Part shown: positions 28,048 through 37,566 of the stretch, in pieces
Layout of the letters: the number at the start of each line of letters is the position of its first letter
How positions within the stretch are numbered: the first letter of the stretch is position 1
Notes under the pieces: model-generated
What the model saw: only the letters and a program-made list of their open reading frames with translations
Databases searched by the model: none
What the model was told of the DNA's origin: nothing
Position numbers and translations under genes: made by a program
Assembly (NCBI GenBank): GCA_903870995.1
Contig: CAIQFD010000012.1
Location: forward strand, 1 to 51,173
Reading direction: 5' to 3'
From: an uncultured Methylophilaceae bacterium
Lineage (GTDB): Bacteria; Pseudomonadota; Gammaproteobacteria; Burkholderiales; Methylophilaceae
Length of the DNA: 51,173 nucleotides

Positions 28048-28620
28048 TTATTGCTTTTCTTTTGATGACGAAACGTGGAGTAACGGAATGATGGTTTTTT
28101 CAAGAAGTTGTTGATTCACGCGACCAAAAAACGTCTTAACAATGGTGCCGTTGGCATCAACAATTACAGTATAAGGCAATATGCCACGATTGTTACCTAA
28201 AGTTTCGGCAAGATTCATTGCCTCCATGTCCCCTGCCAAAATTGGGTAGTTCACTGGCGCTGTTTTGATGAAGTCTTTTGTTTTATCAAGATCGTCGGTT
28301 GATAGCCCAATAATGATCAAGTTTTTATTGTTGTACTGTTCTTGCATCGCAGAGAGTTCAGGCATTTCTTCTCGGCACGGGGGACACCAGGTTGCCCAAA
28401 AATTAAGCACAATGACTTTGCCTCTCCATTGTTTTATTGCCTGTTGCTGACCATTGATGTCTGTGAAGCTCGCGTTCATCAGCACGTTTTTATCAACACT
28501 GGTTGTAGAAGCGACTTTTTTTGCGTCGGGTTCATTTGTTTCAAGGGTCTTATGGAATAAAAACCAACCTGATAATACTGATAAAACAAGAACGATTAGC
28601 AAGCGACCGTAGGATTGCAT
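28048..28620 (-). CDS. TlpA/ResA-type periplasmic thiol-disulfide reductase
   Basis: This 190-residue protein has an N-terminal membrane anchor (about 6-22) and a periplasmic thioredoxin fold with the active site WATWCPPC (Cys79, Cys82) and the EMPELS strand typical of TlpA/ResA. It probably accepts electrons from DsbD, whose gene overlaps its start by 25 bp. Likely roles are cytochrome c maturation or general periplasmic thiol reduction; the exact substrate cannot be read from the sequence. Confidence 0.9.
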   Translation of the reverse strand: MQSYGRLLIVLVLSVLSGWFLFHKTLETNEPDAKKVASTTSVDKNVLMNASFTDINGQQQAIKQWRGKVIVLNFWATWCPPCREEMPELSAMQEQYNNKNLIIIGLSTDDLDKTKDFIKTAPVNYPILAGDMEAMNLAETLGNNRGILPYTVIVDANGTIVKTFFGRVNQQLLEKTIIPLLHVSSSKEKQ

Positions 28621-30440
28621 TCATCATCTCCTAGCGAATTTAGTTGATTGAGCACCTTCATAAAGTCCTCTGGGGCTTGGTAACCAATGACTTTGAGTGG
28701 GGTAATTTCTTTGCCAGATTTATTGAAGAAGACAATGCCTGGCGGCCCAAATAGTTTGAATCGATTTAATAGCGCCACCTCCTCGGGAGAGTTTGCTGTG
28801 ACATCTGCTTGAATTAACACGACGTCATTTAAAGCCTGTTTTACAGTGGGGTCGCTAAAGGTGAACCCTTCTAACTCTTTGCAGGCGACACACCAATCCG
28901 CATAAAAATCGAGCATCACCACTTTGCCTTTTGATTTTTCGATGATGGCGTCGAGTTCGCTGATACTATGGATACGCTTAAAGCTTAAAGCTGAGTTTGG
29001 TTGATTTGTTTTTTGTGCTGTCAGCCCACCGAGAGGTTGCCAAGCAGATTTAGCGCCAGATGCTGCGCCAATAATCATGGTGACGCCCAGCGCCAACAAC
29101 ATAATCCCTATGCCTTTTAGTAGTCGTGATATCGCACTGGAATCTGTTGGCAGTGGATCTAAAGCATGGAGATAGATCGCTGGAATGATGAGGAGGGCAG
29201 CCCAAAGTAGCATTTGCAGACTGAGCGGAATCACAGGCGCAATCATGTAAATGGAGACGCCAAGCATCAATACGCCAAAGAAGTTGCGAACGGTTGTCAT
29301 CCAAATGCCTGCTTTTGGTAAAACATGACCTGCAGAGGCCCCAATGAGCAATAGGGGGACACCCATGCCGATAGACAGCGCAAAGAGCGCGATGCCACCT
29401 AGCAATACATCATGGGTTTGGCTGATGTATATCAAGGCCCCAGCTAATGGCGCGGCAACGCAGGGGCTGACAATCAAGGCGGAGAGCGCACCCATGGTTA
29501 AAACACCAATAAATTGACCACCTTTAATCCCATTCGCCACATTCACCATCCGATTTTCAATGCTGCCTGGAAGGCGTAGCTCATAAAAGCCAAACATAGA
29601 GAACGATAAAAATACAAAAATGATGGCGGTTATCCCAAGCATCCATGGACTTTGTAATGCGCTGCTGAGTAGTTGGCCTGATAACCCTGCGGCAACACCC
29701 GCTAAGGTATAGCTTAGTGACATCCCGAATACATACGCGAGTGAAAGATTGAAGGCATGTAAGCGAGAGGTTGCATGATGATGGACCTTTTTATCCCCCA
29801 CGATAATGCCTGATAGGATAGGAATCATCGGTAGCACACAAGGGGTAAGCGCTAACAGAAGACCAAAGCTAAAAAAGCCAATAATGATGAGCCATAATTT
29901 TCCACCCTTAAGTAAGGTCGTTGCCTGATCATCATTGCTCTTGGTAATTTCTGGACTGACAGTGTTGCTTGTTAGGGCGACTTCGATTGTTTTATGGATG
30001 GGCGAATAACATAAGCCCTTTTCACTACACCCTTGAAAGGTTGCCTGCAGTGTTATTTTTTTGAGGCTGTCCGGAATATTTTTTAGCGCAATCTTGGCTA
30101 CAAAGCTTTGATGAAAAACTTCCATCTCCCCAAAGTTGGGATCCTTCTTAATCTCGCCCTTCGGTAAAACAATGCGCTCTATCGTTGCATCTTTGCTTTC
30201 GAATTTAATGCGATCGCGGTATAGGTAATGACCAGGTGCAATAGTAAAGCTTGCTTGAACGGTGTTCTTGTCTTGGGAGCTTATCGCTAGATTAAAAGCT
30301 TGGTCCGGTGTTAAAACTTGATCCTCACTATCGAATAAACTGCTTTTGCTTAATGAAGAGCTACTTTCGGCGGCAAGTGCTGGTGAGGCAGCACTGAAGC
30401 TGATGAGTAGGAGTCCGATTAAAAATGCTGGGAGTTTCAA
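28596..30440 (-). CDS. dsbD: Thiol:disulfide interchange protein DsbD
   Basis: DsbD carries electrons from cytoplasmic thioredoxin across the membrane to periplasmic disulfide reductases. The 614-residue precursor has a signal peptide (about 1-23) and an alpha domain with two cysteines in FQGCSEKGLCYSP. Eight membrane segments follow, with redox cysteines in LTPCVLPMIP and SPCVAAPLAG. The C-terminal thioredoxin-like gamma domain has WCVACKE. All three thiol pairs are intact. Downstream it overlaps a TlpA-type partner, forming a redox operon with cutA. Confidence 0.95.
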   Translation of the reverse strand: MKLPAFLIGLLLISFSAASPALAAESSSSLSKSSLFDSEDQVLTPDQAFNLAISSQDKNTVQASFTIAPGHYLYRDRIKFESKDATIERIVLPKGEIKKDPNFGEMEVFHQSFVAKIALKNIPDSLKKITLQATFQGCSEKGLCYSPIHKTIEVALTSNTVSPEITKSNDDQATTLLKGGKLWLIIIGFFSFGLLLALTPCVLPMIPILSGIIVGDKKVHHHATSRLHAFNLSLAYVFGMSLSYTLAGVAAGLSGQLLSSALQSPWMLGITAIIFVFLSFSMFGFYELRLPGSIENRMVNVANGIKGGQFIGVLTMGALSALIVSPCVAAPLAGALIYISQTHDVLLGGIALFALSIGMGVPLLLIGASAGHVLPKAGIWMTTVRNFFGVLMLGVSIYMIAPVIPLSLQMLLWAALLIIPAIYLHALDPLPTDSSAISRLLKGIGIMLLALGVTMIIGAASGAKSAWQPLGGLTAQKTNQPNSALSFKRIHSISELDAIIEKSKGKVVMLDFYADWCVACKELEGFTFSDPTVKQALNDVVLIQADVTANSPEEVALLNRFKLFGPPGIVFFNKSGKEITPLKVIGYQAPEDFMKVLNQLNSLGDDECNPTVAC

Positions 30441-30462
30441 ATGAAGATTCCTATTAAAGCGC

Positions 30463-30795
30463 TCACTGATTAATTTCGGCTACCCAAGCTAAATAAGCGG
30501 GTAAGCCACCATCAATAGAGACATAAATGATTTCGGGGAGTTCATATGGGTGATGCTTTAGAATAGTTGCTTCTAACGCGGCATAATGATGGCGGGTCGT
30601 TTTAATCACCATCGGCACTTCATTCGTTTTTTCAATTTTACCCTGCCATTGGTACATTGAAGTGCACGGTGCAAGTTGGTTAACGCACGCAGCTAATTTC
30701 TGCGTGATTAAAATTTCTGCTAATTTTTCTGCACTACTTGTGTCGGGCAGGTTGGTTAGCACTAAAATAGCATCATTGCCTGATTCGCTTGGCAT
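30463..30795 (-). CDS. cutA: Divalent-cation tolerance protein CutA
   Basis: CutA is a small trimeric protein linked genetically to copper tolerance. The 110-residue form starting at the ATG at 30795 is preferred over an upstream TTG. The C-terminal YHPYELPEIIYVSIDGG-like segment (HHPYELPEIIYVSI) and KLAACVNQLAPCTSMYQW are characteristic. It is the first gene of the cutA-dsbD-tlpA operon and is divergent from fxsA. Confidence 0.94.
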   Translation of the reverse strand: MPSESGNDAILVLTNLPDTSSAEKLAEILITQKLAACVNQLAPCTSMYQWQGKIEKTNEVPMVIKTTRHHYAALEATILKHHPYELPEIIYVSIDGGLPAYLAWVAEINQ

Positions 30796-30836
30796 GTTAA
30801 ACAACTCGCTCAATGAGCAACTTTAGGGAATATTTC

Positions 30837-31229
30837 ATGCGTTTGTTCATGATGTTAATTTTACTCGCATTTCCGGTATTGGAGATATGGTTAATCATTG
30901 ATTTAACCGCTCAATACGGTTGGTGGTTTATTGCTTACTTAGTCCTCGTGACTTTCTTGGGTTGGCGCTTGATTCAAGAGGAGAAGCAGTTATTCGCCGG
31001 TCGCATGATGCAAACACTGGCACAAAGTGCAAGTCCTGGTAGTGCCTTGTTCGGCAGCGTTAAAAATTTAATCGCTGGTATTTTGTTGGTTATCCCTGGG
31101 GTGATTACTGACGGCATTGCAGTTATTTTATTGCTAATCCCCAGTGCGCCCTCAGCGTCTAAGGCCGCCTTTAAACAAGGTGCCGCCAATGACGATGTGA
31201 TTGAGGGCGAATATACGCGCGAAGATTAA
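30837..31229 (+). CDS. fxsA: FxsA family membrane protein
   Basis: FxsA-like inner-membrane proteins of this size relieve phage T7 exclusion by the F plasmid in Escherichia coli; the normal role is unknown. The 130-residue protein has segments at about residues 2-18, 25-42 and 70-105, with the family phrases PVLEIWLIID and LLVIPGVITDGIA. The start at 30837 is chosen for its AGGGA ribosome site; an ATG at 30813 lacks one. Confidence 0.87.
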   Translation: MRLFMMLILLAFPVLEIWLIIDLTAQYGWWFIAYLVLVTFLGWRLIQEEKQLFAGRMMQTLAQSASPGSALFGSVKNLIAGILLVIPGVITDGIAVILLLIPSAPSASKAAFKQGAANDDVIEGEYTRED

Positions 31230-31267
31230 TTAGGCTATTTGTTTAGATTCAATCATAGGATTTTAAA

Positions 31268-32293
31268 ATGTCTCATCAAGTCATCATCCAACCAAGCGGT
31301 CATGTTTATTCTGTTCCAGATCAAGAAACCTTCTTGGGCGCTGCAATCGATGCGGGTCTCAACTTACCTTATGGCTGTCGCAATGGCGCTTGTGGCGCTT
31401 GCAAAGGCAAAGTGCTCTCTGGTGAGGTCGACTATGGCGATTATCAAGAGACAGCATTAAGTGATGCTGAAAAAGAAGCCGGGTTGGCATTGTTTTGCTG
31501 TGCAAAACCGTTGACCGACGCGGTGATTGAGTGTCGTGAGGTTTCCGCCTTAAATGGCATTAAGCCCCGCATCATGCCGGCGCGTGTGCAAATGATGGAA
31601 AAACTTTCCCATGATGTGATGGCACTATTCCTTAAGCTTCCCAGTAATGAGCGCATGCAGTTTTTAGCGGGTCAGTATATTGAGTTCATTTTGAAGGACG
31701 GTAAACGTCGTGCTTTTTCTTTGGCCAATGCCCCGCATAACGATGAGTTTTTAGAGTTGCACTTGCGCCTTGTCCCTGGCGGCACATTTACTGAGTATGT
31801 GTTTAAAGAAATGCAAGAGAAGGCAATTTTGCGTTTAGAAGGACCGTTTGGAAGTTTTTACCTGCGTGAAGAAAGCGATAAGCCGATTATTTTTGTTGCA
31901 GGCGGTACGGGTTTTGCGCCGATTAAAGGATTGCTTGAGCATATTTTTCATCAAAACACAGCACGTGAAATGGTGTTGTATTGGGGTGCTAAAACTTTGG
32001 AAGATCTCTATATGCCTGCTTTGCCTAAAGCGTGGGCAAGCATGTACCCTAACTTTAAATTTATTCCAGTATTGTCAGAGCCTTTAGCAAGTGATGCTTG
32101 GACGGGCAGAACTGGCTTAGTGCATCAGGCTGTTTTGGATGATTTTGCAGACTTAAGCGGCCATCAGGTTTATTGCTGCGGTGCACCCGGGATGGTTGAT
32201 ACGGCTAATGCCGCATTCAAAGGGCATGGATTACCAGCGGATGAGTTCTTCTCGGATGCTTTTACTTACGCAAATCCAGCACCCAAGGCCTAG
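31268..32293 (+). CDS. Ferredoxin-type FAD/NAD(P)H reductase (CDP-6-deoxy-delta-3,4-glucoseen reductase-like)
   Basis: This 341-residue flavoenzyme has an N-terminal plant-type 2Fe-2S ferredoxin domain (CRNGACGAC, cysteines 37, 42 and 45, plus the CC pair at 77-78), an FAD-binding domain (RAFS at 148-151) and an NAD-binding domain (GGTGFAP, 212-218). This order matches the AscD-type family and many oxygenase reductases. No oxygenase or sugar pathway gene is adjacent, so the true partner is unknown. Such orphan copies are widespread in betaproteobacteria. The hairpin at its end has no T-run. Confidence 0.82.
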   Translation: MSHQVIIQPSGHVYSVPDQETFLGAAIDAGLNLPYGCRNGACGACKGKVLSGEVDYGDYQETALSDAEKEAGLALFCCAKPLTDAVIECREVSALNGIKPRIMPARVQMMEKLSHDVMALFLKLPSNERMQFLAGQYIEFILKDGKRRAFSLANAPHNDEFLELHLRLVPGGTFTEYVFKEMQEKAILRLEGPFGSFYLREESDKPIIFVAGGTGFAPIKGLLEHIFHQNTAREMVLYWGAKTLEDLYMPALPKAWASMYPNFKFIPVLSEPLASDAWTGRTGLVHQAVLDDFADLSGHQVYCCGAPGMVDTANAAFKGHGLPADEFFSDAFTYANPAPKA

Positions 32294-32310
32294 TGAGGCT
32301 AGGGCCTCGA

Positions 32311-33399
32311 TTATTCCTCTAGATCGTCTTGATGAAAGCGACGTCTAGCGCGCACACCCTCTGCCAATGTTTCTAAAATAGTGAGGGTGTCATCCCAGCC
32401 TAAACAGGCATCAGTAATTGATTTTCCATATTCCAATGTGCATCCTGGCGTATGGTCTTGGCGACCCTCGTTGAGGTGTGATTCCACCATCAATCCCATG
32501 ATGCGCACATCCCCAGCTTTTAGTTGCGCAGCTACATCTTTGGCAACCTCTAATTGCAAACGATATTGCTTGAGGCTGTTGGCATGTGAGCAGTCAATCA
32601 TGACCTTAGGTGCTAAGCCAGATGCTGCAAGTTCTGTTGCGGCGGCATTAACGCTAGTTGCATCATAATTTGGTGTTTTGCCACCACGTAAAATCACGTG
32701 GCAGTCTTCATTGCCAGCCGTTGAGACAATCGCAGATTGTCCCTCTTTGGTCACTGATAAAAAGTGGTGTGGGCTAGCTGCCGCTTTAATCGCATCAACC
32801 GCAATCCGTATATTGCCGTCAGTACCGTTCTTAAAGCCAACCGGACATGAAAGGCCTGACGCTAATTCACGGTGTACTTGAGATTCAGTGGTACGTGCAC
32901 CAATGGCACCCCAACTCACTAAGTCAGCGGTGTATTGTGGTGTGATCGTATCTAAAAATTCTGTGCCAGCTGGCATGCCAAGCTCGTTCACTTCAAGAAG
33001 GAAGCGTCTTGCGATTTCTAGGCCTTCATTAATTTTGAAGCTACCATCTAAGAATGGGTCGTTAATCAAACCCTTCCAACCGACCGTGGTGCGTGGTTTC
33101 TCAAAATAAACGCGCATCACAATAATTAATTCTTTTGCATACACTGACCGTTGCTCTAATAAGCGTTTCGCGTAGGCGATGCCTGCTTCCTCATCATGGA
33201 TAGAGCATGGGCCGATAATGACGAGTAGTCTGTCATCAGCATTGTGAAGTACTTGATGAATATCAGCGCGCGTGGCAACAATGTTGTCCACGGTTTTTTG
33301 GCTAGCTTGCAACGTCTCCAAAAAATCAGAAGGCGGTCTAAGCGCTTTGATTTCTTTGATGCGTACATCGTCAGTTGCAAATTTTTGGATGGGGCTCAT
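32311..33399 (-). CDS. aroG: 3-deoxy-7-phosphoheptulonate synthase (DAHP synthase, type I)
   Basis: This enzyme condenses phosphoenolpyruvate and erythrose-4-phosphate, starting the shikimate pathway that also uses AroQ (this window). The 362-residue protein has the family motifs LVIIGPCSIHD, RVYFEKPRTTVGWKGL, and CSHANSLK near the metal-binding region. It is the type I short form, feedback-regulated in relatives; which aromatic amino acid inhibits it is not visible, so aroG versus aroF/aroH is a convention. Confidence 0.93.
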   Translation of the reverse strand: MSPIQKFATDDVRIKEIKALRPPSDFLETLQASQKTVDNIVATRADIHQVLHNADDRLLVIIGPCSIHDEEAGIAYAKRLLEQRSVYAKELIIVMRVYFEKPRTTVGWKGLINDPFLDGSFKINEGLEIARRFLLEVNELGMPAGTEFLDTITPQYTADLVSWGAIGARTTESQVHRELASGLSCPVGFKNGTDGNIRIAVDAIKAAASPHHFLSVTKEGQSAIVSTAGNEDCHVILRGGKTPNYDATSVNAAATELAASGLAPKVMIDCSHANSLKQYRLQLEVAKDVAAQLKAGDVRIMGLMVESHLNEGRQDHTPGCTLEYGKSITDACLGWDDTLTILETLAEGVRARRRFHQDDLEE

Positions 33400-33431
33400 T
33401 TTGTTTATTTGTTAACAGCTAAAGTGCTATT

Positions 33432-34613
33432 TTAATGCAAATCTGCAACAAAATTGGTGCTGGCACGATAATGTTGGTTAGCGGCCGTGAGTTGGCCCTT
33501 TTGTTCAAGTAGGTTAGCAAGGGCCAAATGCCTTGTGGCGCTAGGTTCAACGCTCAAGCTGGCTTCATAATAACTTTCTGCTTTACCCCACAAATGTAAT
33601 CGCACACAAAGCTTACCTAGCGTTTCAAGCAAGTCGGCGTCATTGGGATGATTCATCAGCCAATATTCTGCTTGTTGTAATTGTTTGGTTGGCGATGACG
33701 TGATGCAGTTTCCAAGCAAACGCACCAAGGCGCTTGACCAATGTTTAGTTAAATTCATTTCTACAATTTTAGATGCTTCGTCATGCGCACCTACCTCTAT
33801 AAATAGTGGCACAGCGGTTAACACGAGACGCTCATTAAACTGATCCTCTTCGCTTAGTTTTTTCCAATATGCGCTTAAGCTCGCCAAATCATGTGCATAA
33901 CGTTTGATTAAAGCTTGATGTGCTTGCAGTCGAATTTCTTTAATTTTGAGTACTTCAATGACATCAGTTTTTTCGAGCAATTTTAGAATAGTTAAAACAC
34001 GGTCCCAATTTTTAAGGCGCGTTTGAATTTTTAATTCCATCGATAATGCAGGCTGATAATTAGGCTCAATGGCTGCGAGGCGTTGCAAAATCGTTAGTGC
34101 GAGTTGATATTGTTGATCATCTAGCAACATCTCGGTTTGAGTTAATAGTCTTGCCACAGCGGCTTTAGGAGCGAGGCGCTCTGCCTCTGATAAAAAGTAA
34201 TCGCGTCTCGTTGTATGTCTAAGTTTATGTGCTGCACGCGCACCAATGAGTGCTGTCAGTCCTGCATCCTCACCAAGTTCGAGTGCTTTGGAGGCTGTTT
34301 TCTCAGAGAGCTCATAGCGGCCCTCTACGAGTGCGTGGAGGCTTTGGATTAAAGCTTGATGCCCAGCTTTCTTGCGCAAACTTTCTTTATAAGCCCGCAC
34401 TGTTGCTGGCAAGTTACGGGTGTAGTTGAACAGGCGCAACGCAAGATGTAAGCAGATAAAACTTAAGCTGATCACCACGATTAGAAAGTTTAAGGACGTT
34501 TCTAAACGATAGGTTGGGGTTTTGACTAGCACGTAGCCAGTGTTTTCACCCGCAAGTAAAGAAACGCCAATGGCTAAGCCAAGAATAACGATAGTCCAGA
34601 ATAGCCAACGCAT
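33432..34613 (-). CDS. hemY: HemY family protein of the heme operon
   Basis: This 393-residue membrane protein is the proteobacterial HemY, unrelated to the Gram-positive oxidase of the same name. It has two N-terminal membrane segments (MRWLFWTIVILGLAIGVSLL and NFLIVVISLSFICLHLALRL) followed by tetratricopeptide-like helical repeats. Its biochemical role in heme synthesis is not established. It shares one base with hemX (stop/start overlap) and closes the hemC-hemD-hemX-hemY operon. Confidence 0.88.
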   Translation of the reverse strand: MRWLFWTIVILGLAIGVSLLAGENTGYVLVKTPTYRLETSLNFLIVVISLSFICLHLALRLFNYTRNLPATVRAYKESLRKKAGHQALIQSLHALVEGRYELSEKTASKALELGEDAGLTALIGARAAHKLRHTTRRDYFLSEAERLAPKAAVARLLTQTEMLLDDQQYQLALTILQRLAAIEPNYQPALSMELKIQTRLKNWDRVLTILKLLEKTDVIEVLKIKEIRLQAHQALIKRYAHDLASLSAYWKKLSEEDQFNERLVLTAVPLFIEVGAHDEASKIVEMNLTKHWSSALVRLLGNCITSSPTKQLQQAEYWLMNHPNDADLLETLGKLCVRLHLWGKAESYYEASLSVEPSATRHLALANLLEQKGQLTAANQHYRASTNFVADLH

Positions 34614-35695
34614 TATGGTTGCTTTCTTGCTTTTGCTTCGCGATTAGGCGTAGGTACAAAGCTAAGTTTGTACTGATTGAGTAATCGCAAGCTTTGTTCG
34701 ATATCAGGCAATTCAGTCGAAATATGGTTGTTGGTTAGCCCTTTAATTTCATCTAGCGTGTTTTGAGTGAGTGATTCACGCACATCAAAATGTAGGTTAA
34801 TCGCGCTTTGGGCTGCGACTAAATCCGCTTTATAAGTGACCTCGTCATGTCTGAGCAAAGCGATACGTGCAGTAAGAAGGTGCAGCTTGATATTCTCACG
34901 CAAGAAAAAAGTTTGCTCCGGCGTGAGGAGTGGCAACTCAGGATGATCGATACGCTCTATGCGTACCATGTCTTTGATGTCTTGCCAGATTTCCTGCGTC
35001 AATTTGCGCCATGGATTGTTTGATAAATCAGGTGCTACTTTGCTTTGAGCTGAGTTTGGGTGACGGTCGCTGACTAAAGCTAATTGATCGACGCGTTGAG
35101 AAAGATTGCCCAGCTTTAGGCTGATGCTGGTAATGTCGGCCAGCGGCAAGTTTTGTAAGCGCTGAATATCTTGGTTAATCGATTTGCGTAATTGCACGGC
35201 TTTTTGGCTGTCAAAGCCTTGCAGCTTTGTATCGGCCGCCTGCAACGCCAGTAAGGCTGGCTTGATATTCCCAGCCAATTGCAATTGTTGATTGGCAATG
35301 ACTAGCAACTGTTCCACATCTGACAGCATGCGTTCTTCGCGGTTGTTAGCAAGCTCTTGATATAAGGCTTTCAGCGCGGCCTGTTGATCAAAAGATTCAG
35401 TGTATTTTTCTTCCAAAATTTCATAGCGTGCTGCAACTTCATTGCTACGGGTATCGGCATTTTTGGCGAGAGCTAAGCTTTGTTGATTTTTCTCATTGAA
35501 CGTATCGAGTTTTGTGGCTAAGTCATGCTCAAGATTTTGAATGTTTTTCATGCTAGATAGCCACAACAAGGCAACAGCAATGAGTGACAGTAAAGAGAGA
35601 CCTAACGCAATTTTCAACCGGCGTGCCGATGGCTTATCGCTTACTTGCTCAGTATTAATCGCTGATGCTTGATCGTTATTAGCTTCTTGGTTCAT
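34613..35695 (-). CDS. hemX: HemX-like uroporphyrinogen-III C-methyltransferase family membrane protein
   Basis: This 360-residue protein has one membrane helix (about 28-47, IALGLSLLSLIAVALLWLSS) and a coiled coil (about 50-110), the layout of proteobacterial HemX. The family is often labelled a uroporphyrinogen methyltransferase, but there is no SAM-binding methyltransferase domain here, so that label is doubtful. It lies between hemD and hemY in the usual order. Confidence 0.88.
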   Translation of the reverse strand: MNQEANNDQASAINTEQVSDKPSARRLKIALGLSLLSLIAVALLWLSSMKNIQNLEHDLATKLDTFNEKNQQSLALAKNADTRSNEVAARYEILEEKYTESFDQQAALKALYQELANNREERMLSDVEQLLVIANQQLQLAGNIKPALLALQAADTKLQGFDSQKAVQLRKSINQDIQRLQNLPLADITSISLKLGNLSQRVDQLALVSDRHPNSAQSKVAPDLSNNPWRKLTQEIWQDIKDMVRIERIDHPELPLLTPEQTFFLRENIKLHLLTARIALLRHDEVTYKADLVAAQSAINLHFDVRESLTQNTLDEIKGLTNNHISTELPDIEQSLRLLNQYKLSFVPTPNREAKARKQP

Positions 35696-35739
35696 CGTTT
35701 GATCTTATTAAGGTTTAGTCTATTGATCTGTGGCTTTAT

Positions 35740-36498
35740 TTAAATCAGTGCTTTAATTAAACATGCCAACATTGCTTCATCACCAGGGGCTATTGCAACT
35801 TCAACATTTAAGCCTAATTGACTTGGTTCCTCAGCAATTCTAGCGTGATTCACGCATAGCTTAACATTTTTAAGCCATTCTTGATTATTTGCCATGGCTA
35901 ACAGGTGGCGCATTGCCTCAGAGCTCGTAATAACGATTGCGTCCAATAGGCCTTGTTGGTTAAGCGTTGTTAACTTGGATAAGTCTTCTTGGGGATTGAT
36001 CCTTTGATAGCACTCTGCGAAATTGACTTCAGCACCTCGTGACTTCAAGGTGTCCGCCAATACTTCGCGTCCCCCGAGCCCTCTAAAAATCATCACTTTT
36101 TGATTGTTAACTGCTTGCATTTCAGGCAAGGCGAGCAGGGATTCACTATCAAAGCGGTCTTTAGGAATTAAGGTGTTTTGGACGCCGAATTTGCTTAGCT
36201 CGGCGGCGGTACTCGGGCCAATGGCTGCAAATTTCAATGAGGAGGGGAGTTTAATCTTGCTAACTAAAGGCATGCCATTTTGAACGGCATTACTACTAAT
36301 AAAAATTGCCCAGTCGTATTCATGAAGACTGCTAATCGTATGTTCAAAAGCTTGATAGTTACTTAGCGGCGCTATTTCAATCAGTGGAAAAGAAACGACT
36401 TCGCCGCCAGCCTCTTTAACTAAATTACTGAGTTTTCCCGCTTGACCAATGGGCCTTGTAATAACGACATGATGGCCAAGAAGAGGTTTGGCGTTCAT
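35740..36498 (-). CDS. hemD: Uroporphyrinogen-III synthase
   Basis: HemD closes the linear tetrapyrrole made by HemC into uroporphyrinogen III. The 252-residue protein has the loose family signature, VVITRPIGQAGKLSNLVKEAG at the N-terminus, ISSNAVQNGM, and the C-terminal-half IVITSSEAMRHLL. HemD sequences diverge widely, so gene position (5 bp after hemC) is a large part of the call. Confidence 0.93.
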   Translation of the reverse strand: MNAKPLLGHHVVITRPIGQAGKLSNLVKEAGGEVVSFPLIEIAPLSNYQAFEHTISSLHEYDWAIFISSNAVQNGMPLVSKIKLPSSLKFAAIGPSTAAELSKFGVQNTLIPKDRFDSESLLALPEMQAVNNQKVMIFRGLGGREVLADTLKSRGAEVNFAECYQRINPQEDLSKLTTLNQQGLLDAIVITSSEAMRHLLAMANNQEWLKNVKLCVNHARIAEEPSQLGLNVEVAIAPGDEAMLACLIKALI

Positions 36499-36503
36499 GT
36501 TGA

Positions 36504-37439
36504 TTACAGTGTATCCAATGCGGCAAGAATACGATTTGCACCTAAAGCGACCAATTTTTCCGCGAGTAACTGACCCAGTTTTTCAGGATTTTCGATGCTG
36601 CCAGTGAGCTCTTCCCTTACCATTTCTTTGCCGTCTACGCTGGCGACAAAGCCTGCAATGGTGATCTGGTTGTTTTGCATTTGAGCATATGCACCCAGTG
36701 GCACGGTACAGCTACCAGCGAGCGCACGGCTCATGCCACGCTCAGCTTCCACACAAGCAGCGGTCGCCGGATGGTTGAGTGGTGCAAGTACAGCTAACAT
36801 ATCCGTGCGACTCGCATTAATCTCGATACCTAAGGCCCCTTGGCCAACTGCAGGAATACTATCTTGAGGTGAGATGAGTTGGCGAATGCGAGACTCCAAA
36901 CCTAGGCGAATTAAACCAGCCGCTGCTAGGATAATCGCTGCATATTGACCTTCATCTAGCTTGCGTAAACGTGTTTGTAAGTTGCCGCGGAGTGATTCGA
37001 TTTTCAAATGCGGGAAGCGCGCTTGCAGTTGGCTTTGGCGGCGCAAGCTAGAGGTGCCTACGATGCTACCTTCAGGCAATGCGGCTAAACTTTCGAAATC
37101 ATTCGAAACAAAAGCATCACGTGCATCTTCACGTTCGCCAATTGCTGCCATTGCAAATCCTTCTGGCAAGTTCATTGGCACATCTTTCATTGAGTGCACG
37201 GCTAAATCAGCGCGGCCATCCGCTAAAGCCTGCTCAAGCTCTTTTACAAACAAACCCTTGCCGCCGATACGGGCGAGTGGGGAGTCTAGAATTTGATCGC
37301 CAGTGGTTGTCATGCCCAAAATCTCAACGGTACTTGTTGGATAAAGTGCTTGTAATCGGCTTTGAATATGTTTGGCTTGCCACATCGCAAGGGCGCTTTC
37401 GCGCGAGGCGATGACGATTTTTTTAGGTGGTGTATTCAT
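36504..37439 (-). CDS. hemC: Hydroxymethylbilane synthase (porphobilinogen deaminase)
   Basis: HemC joins four porphobilinogens into hydroxymethylbilane. The 311-residue form starting [21 protein letters not shown] is chosen; an upstream open frame to 37502 is unlike the family. Cys244 in [12 protein letters not shown] carries the dipyrromethane cofactor, and [11 protein letters not shown] plus [11 protein letters not shown] are conserved. It leads the heme operon. Confidence 0.96.
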   Translation of the reverse strand: MNTPPKKIVIASRESALAMWQAKHIQSRLQALYPTSTVEILGMTTTGDQILDSPLARIGGKGLFVKELEQALADGRADLAVHSMKDVPMNLPEGFAMAAIGEREDARDAFVSNDFESLAALPEGSIVGTSSLRRQSQLQARFPHLKIESLRGNLQTRLRKLDEGQYAAIILAAAGLIRLGLESRIRQLISPQDSIPAVGQGALGIEINASRTDMLAVLAPLNHPATAACVEAERGMSRALAGSCTVPLGAYAQMQNNQITIAGFVASVDGKEMVREELTGSIENPEKLGQLLAEKLVALGANRILAALDTL

Positions 37440-37566
37440 GCAGTCAAATCTATTAACAGTAGTTTTGTTGATTTTAACATACCGCTGACGCTTGGTTTGC
37501 ATAGAAAAAATGATGTTTTGCTTTATACTTAGCGGATAAATTCATTACGGATAAGCGTCTTACAGC

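Noticed and set aside
31957-31972. Fourth parS-like site (GCACGTGAAAT)
   Set aside because: Only one half matches; the left half lacks the TGTTTC core.
32286-32307. Hairpin AGGCCTAG/CTAGGGCCT as terminator between the reductase gene and aroG
   Set aside because: It overlaps the stop codon, has a bulge, and neither strand has a T-run.
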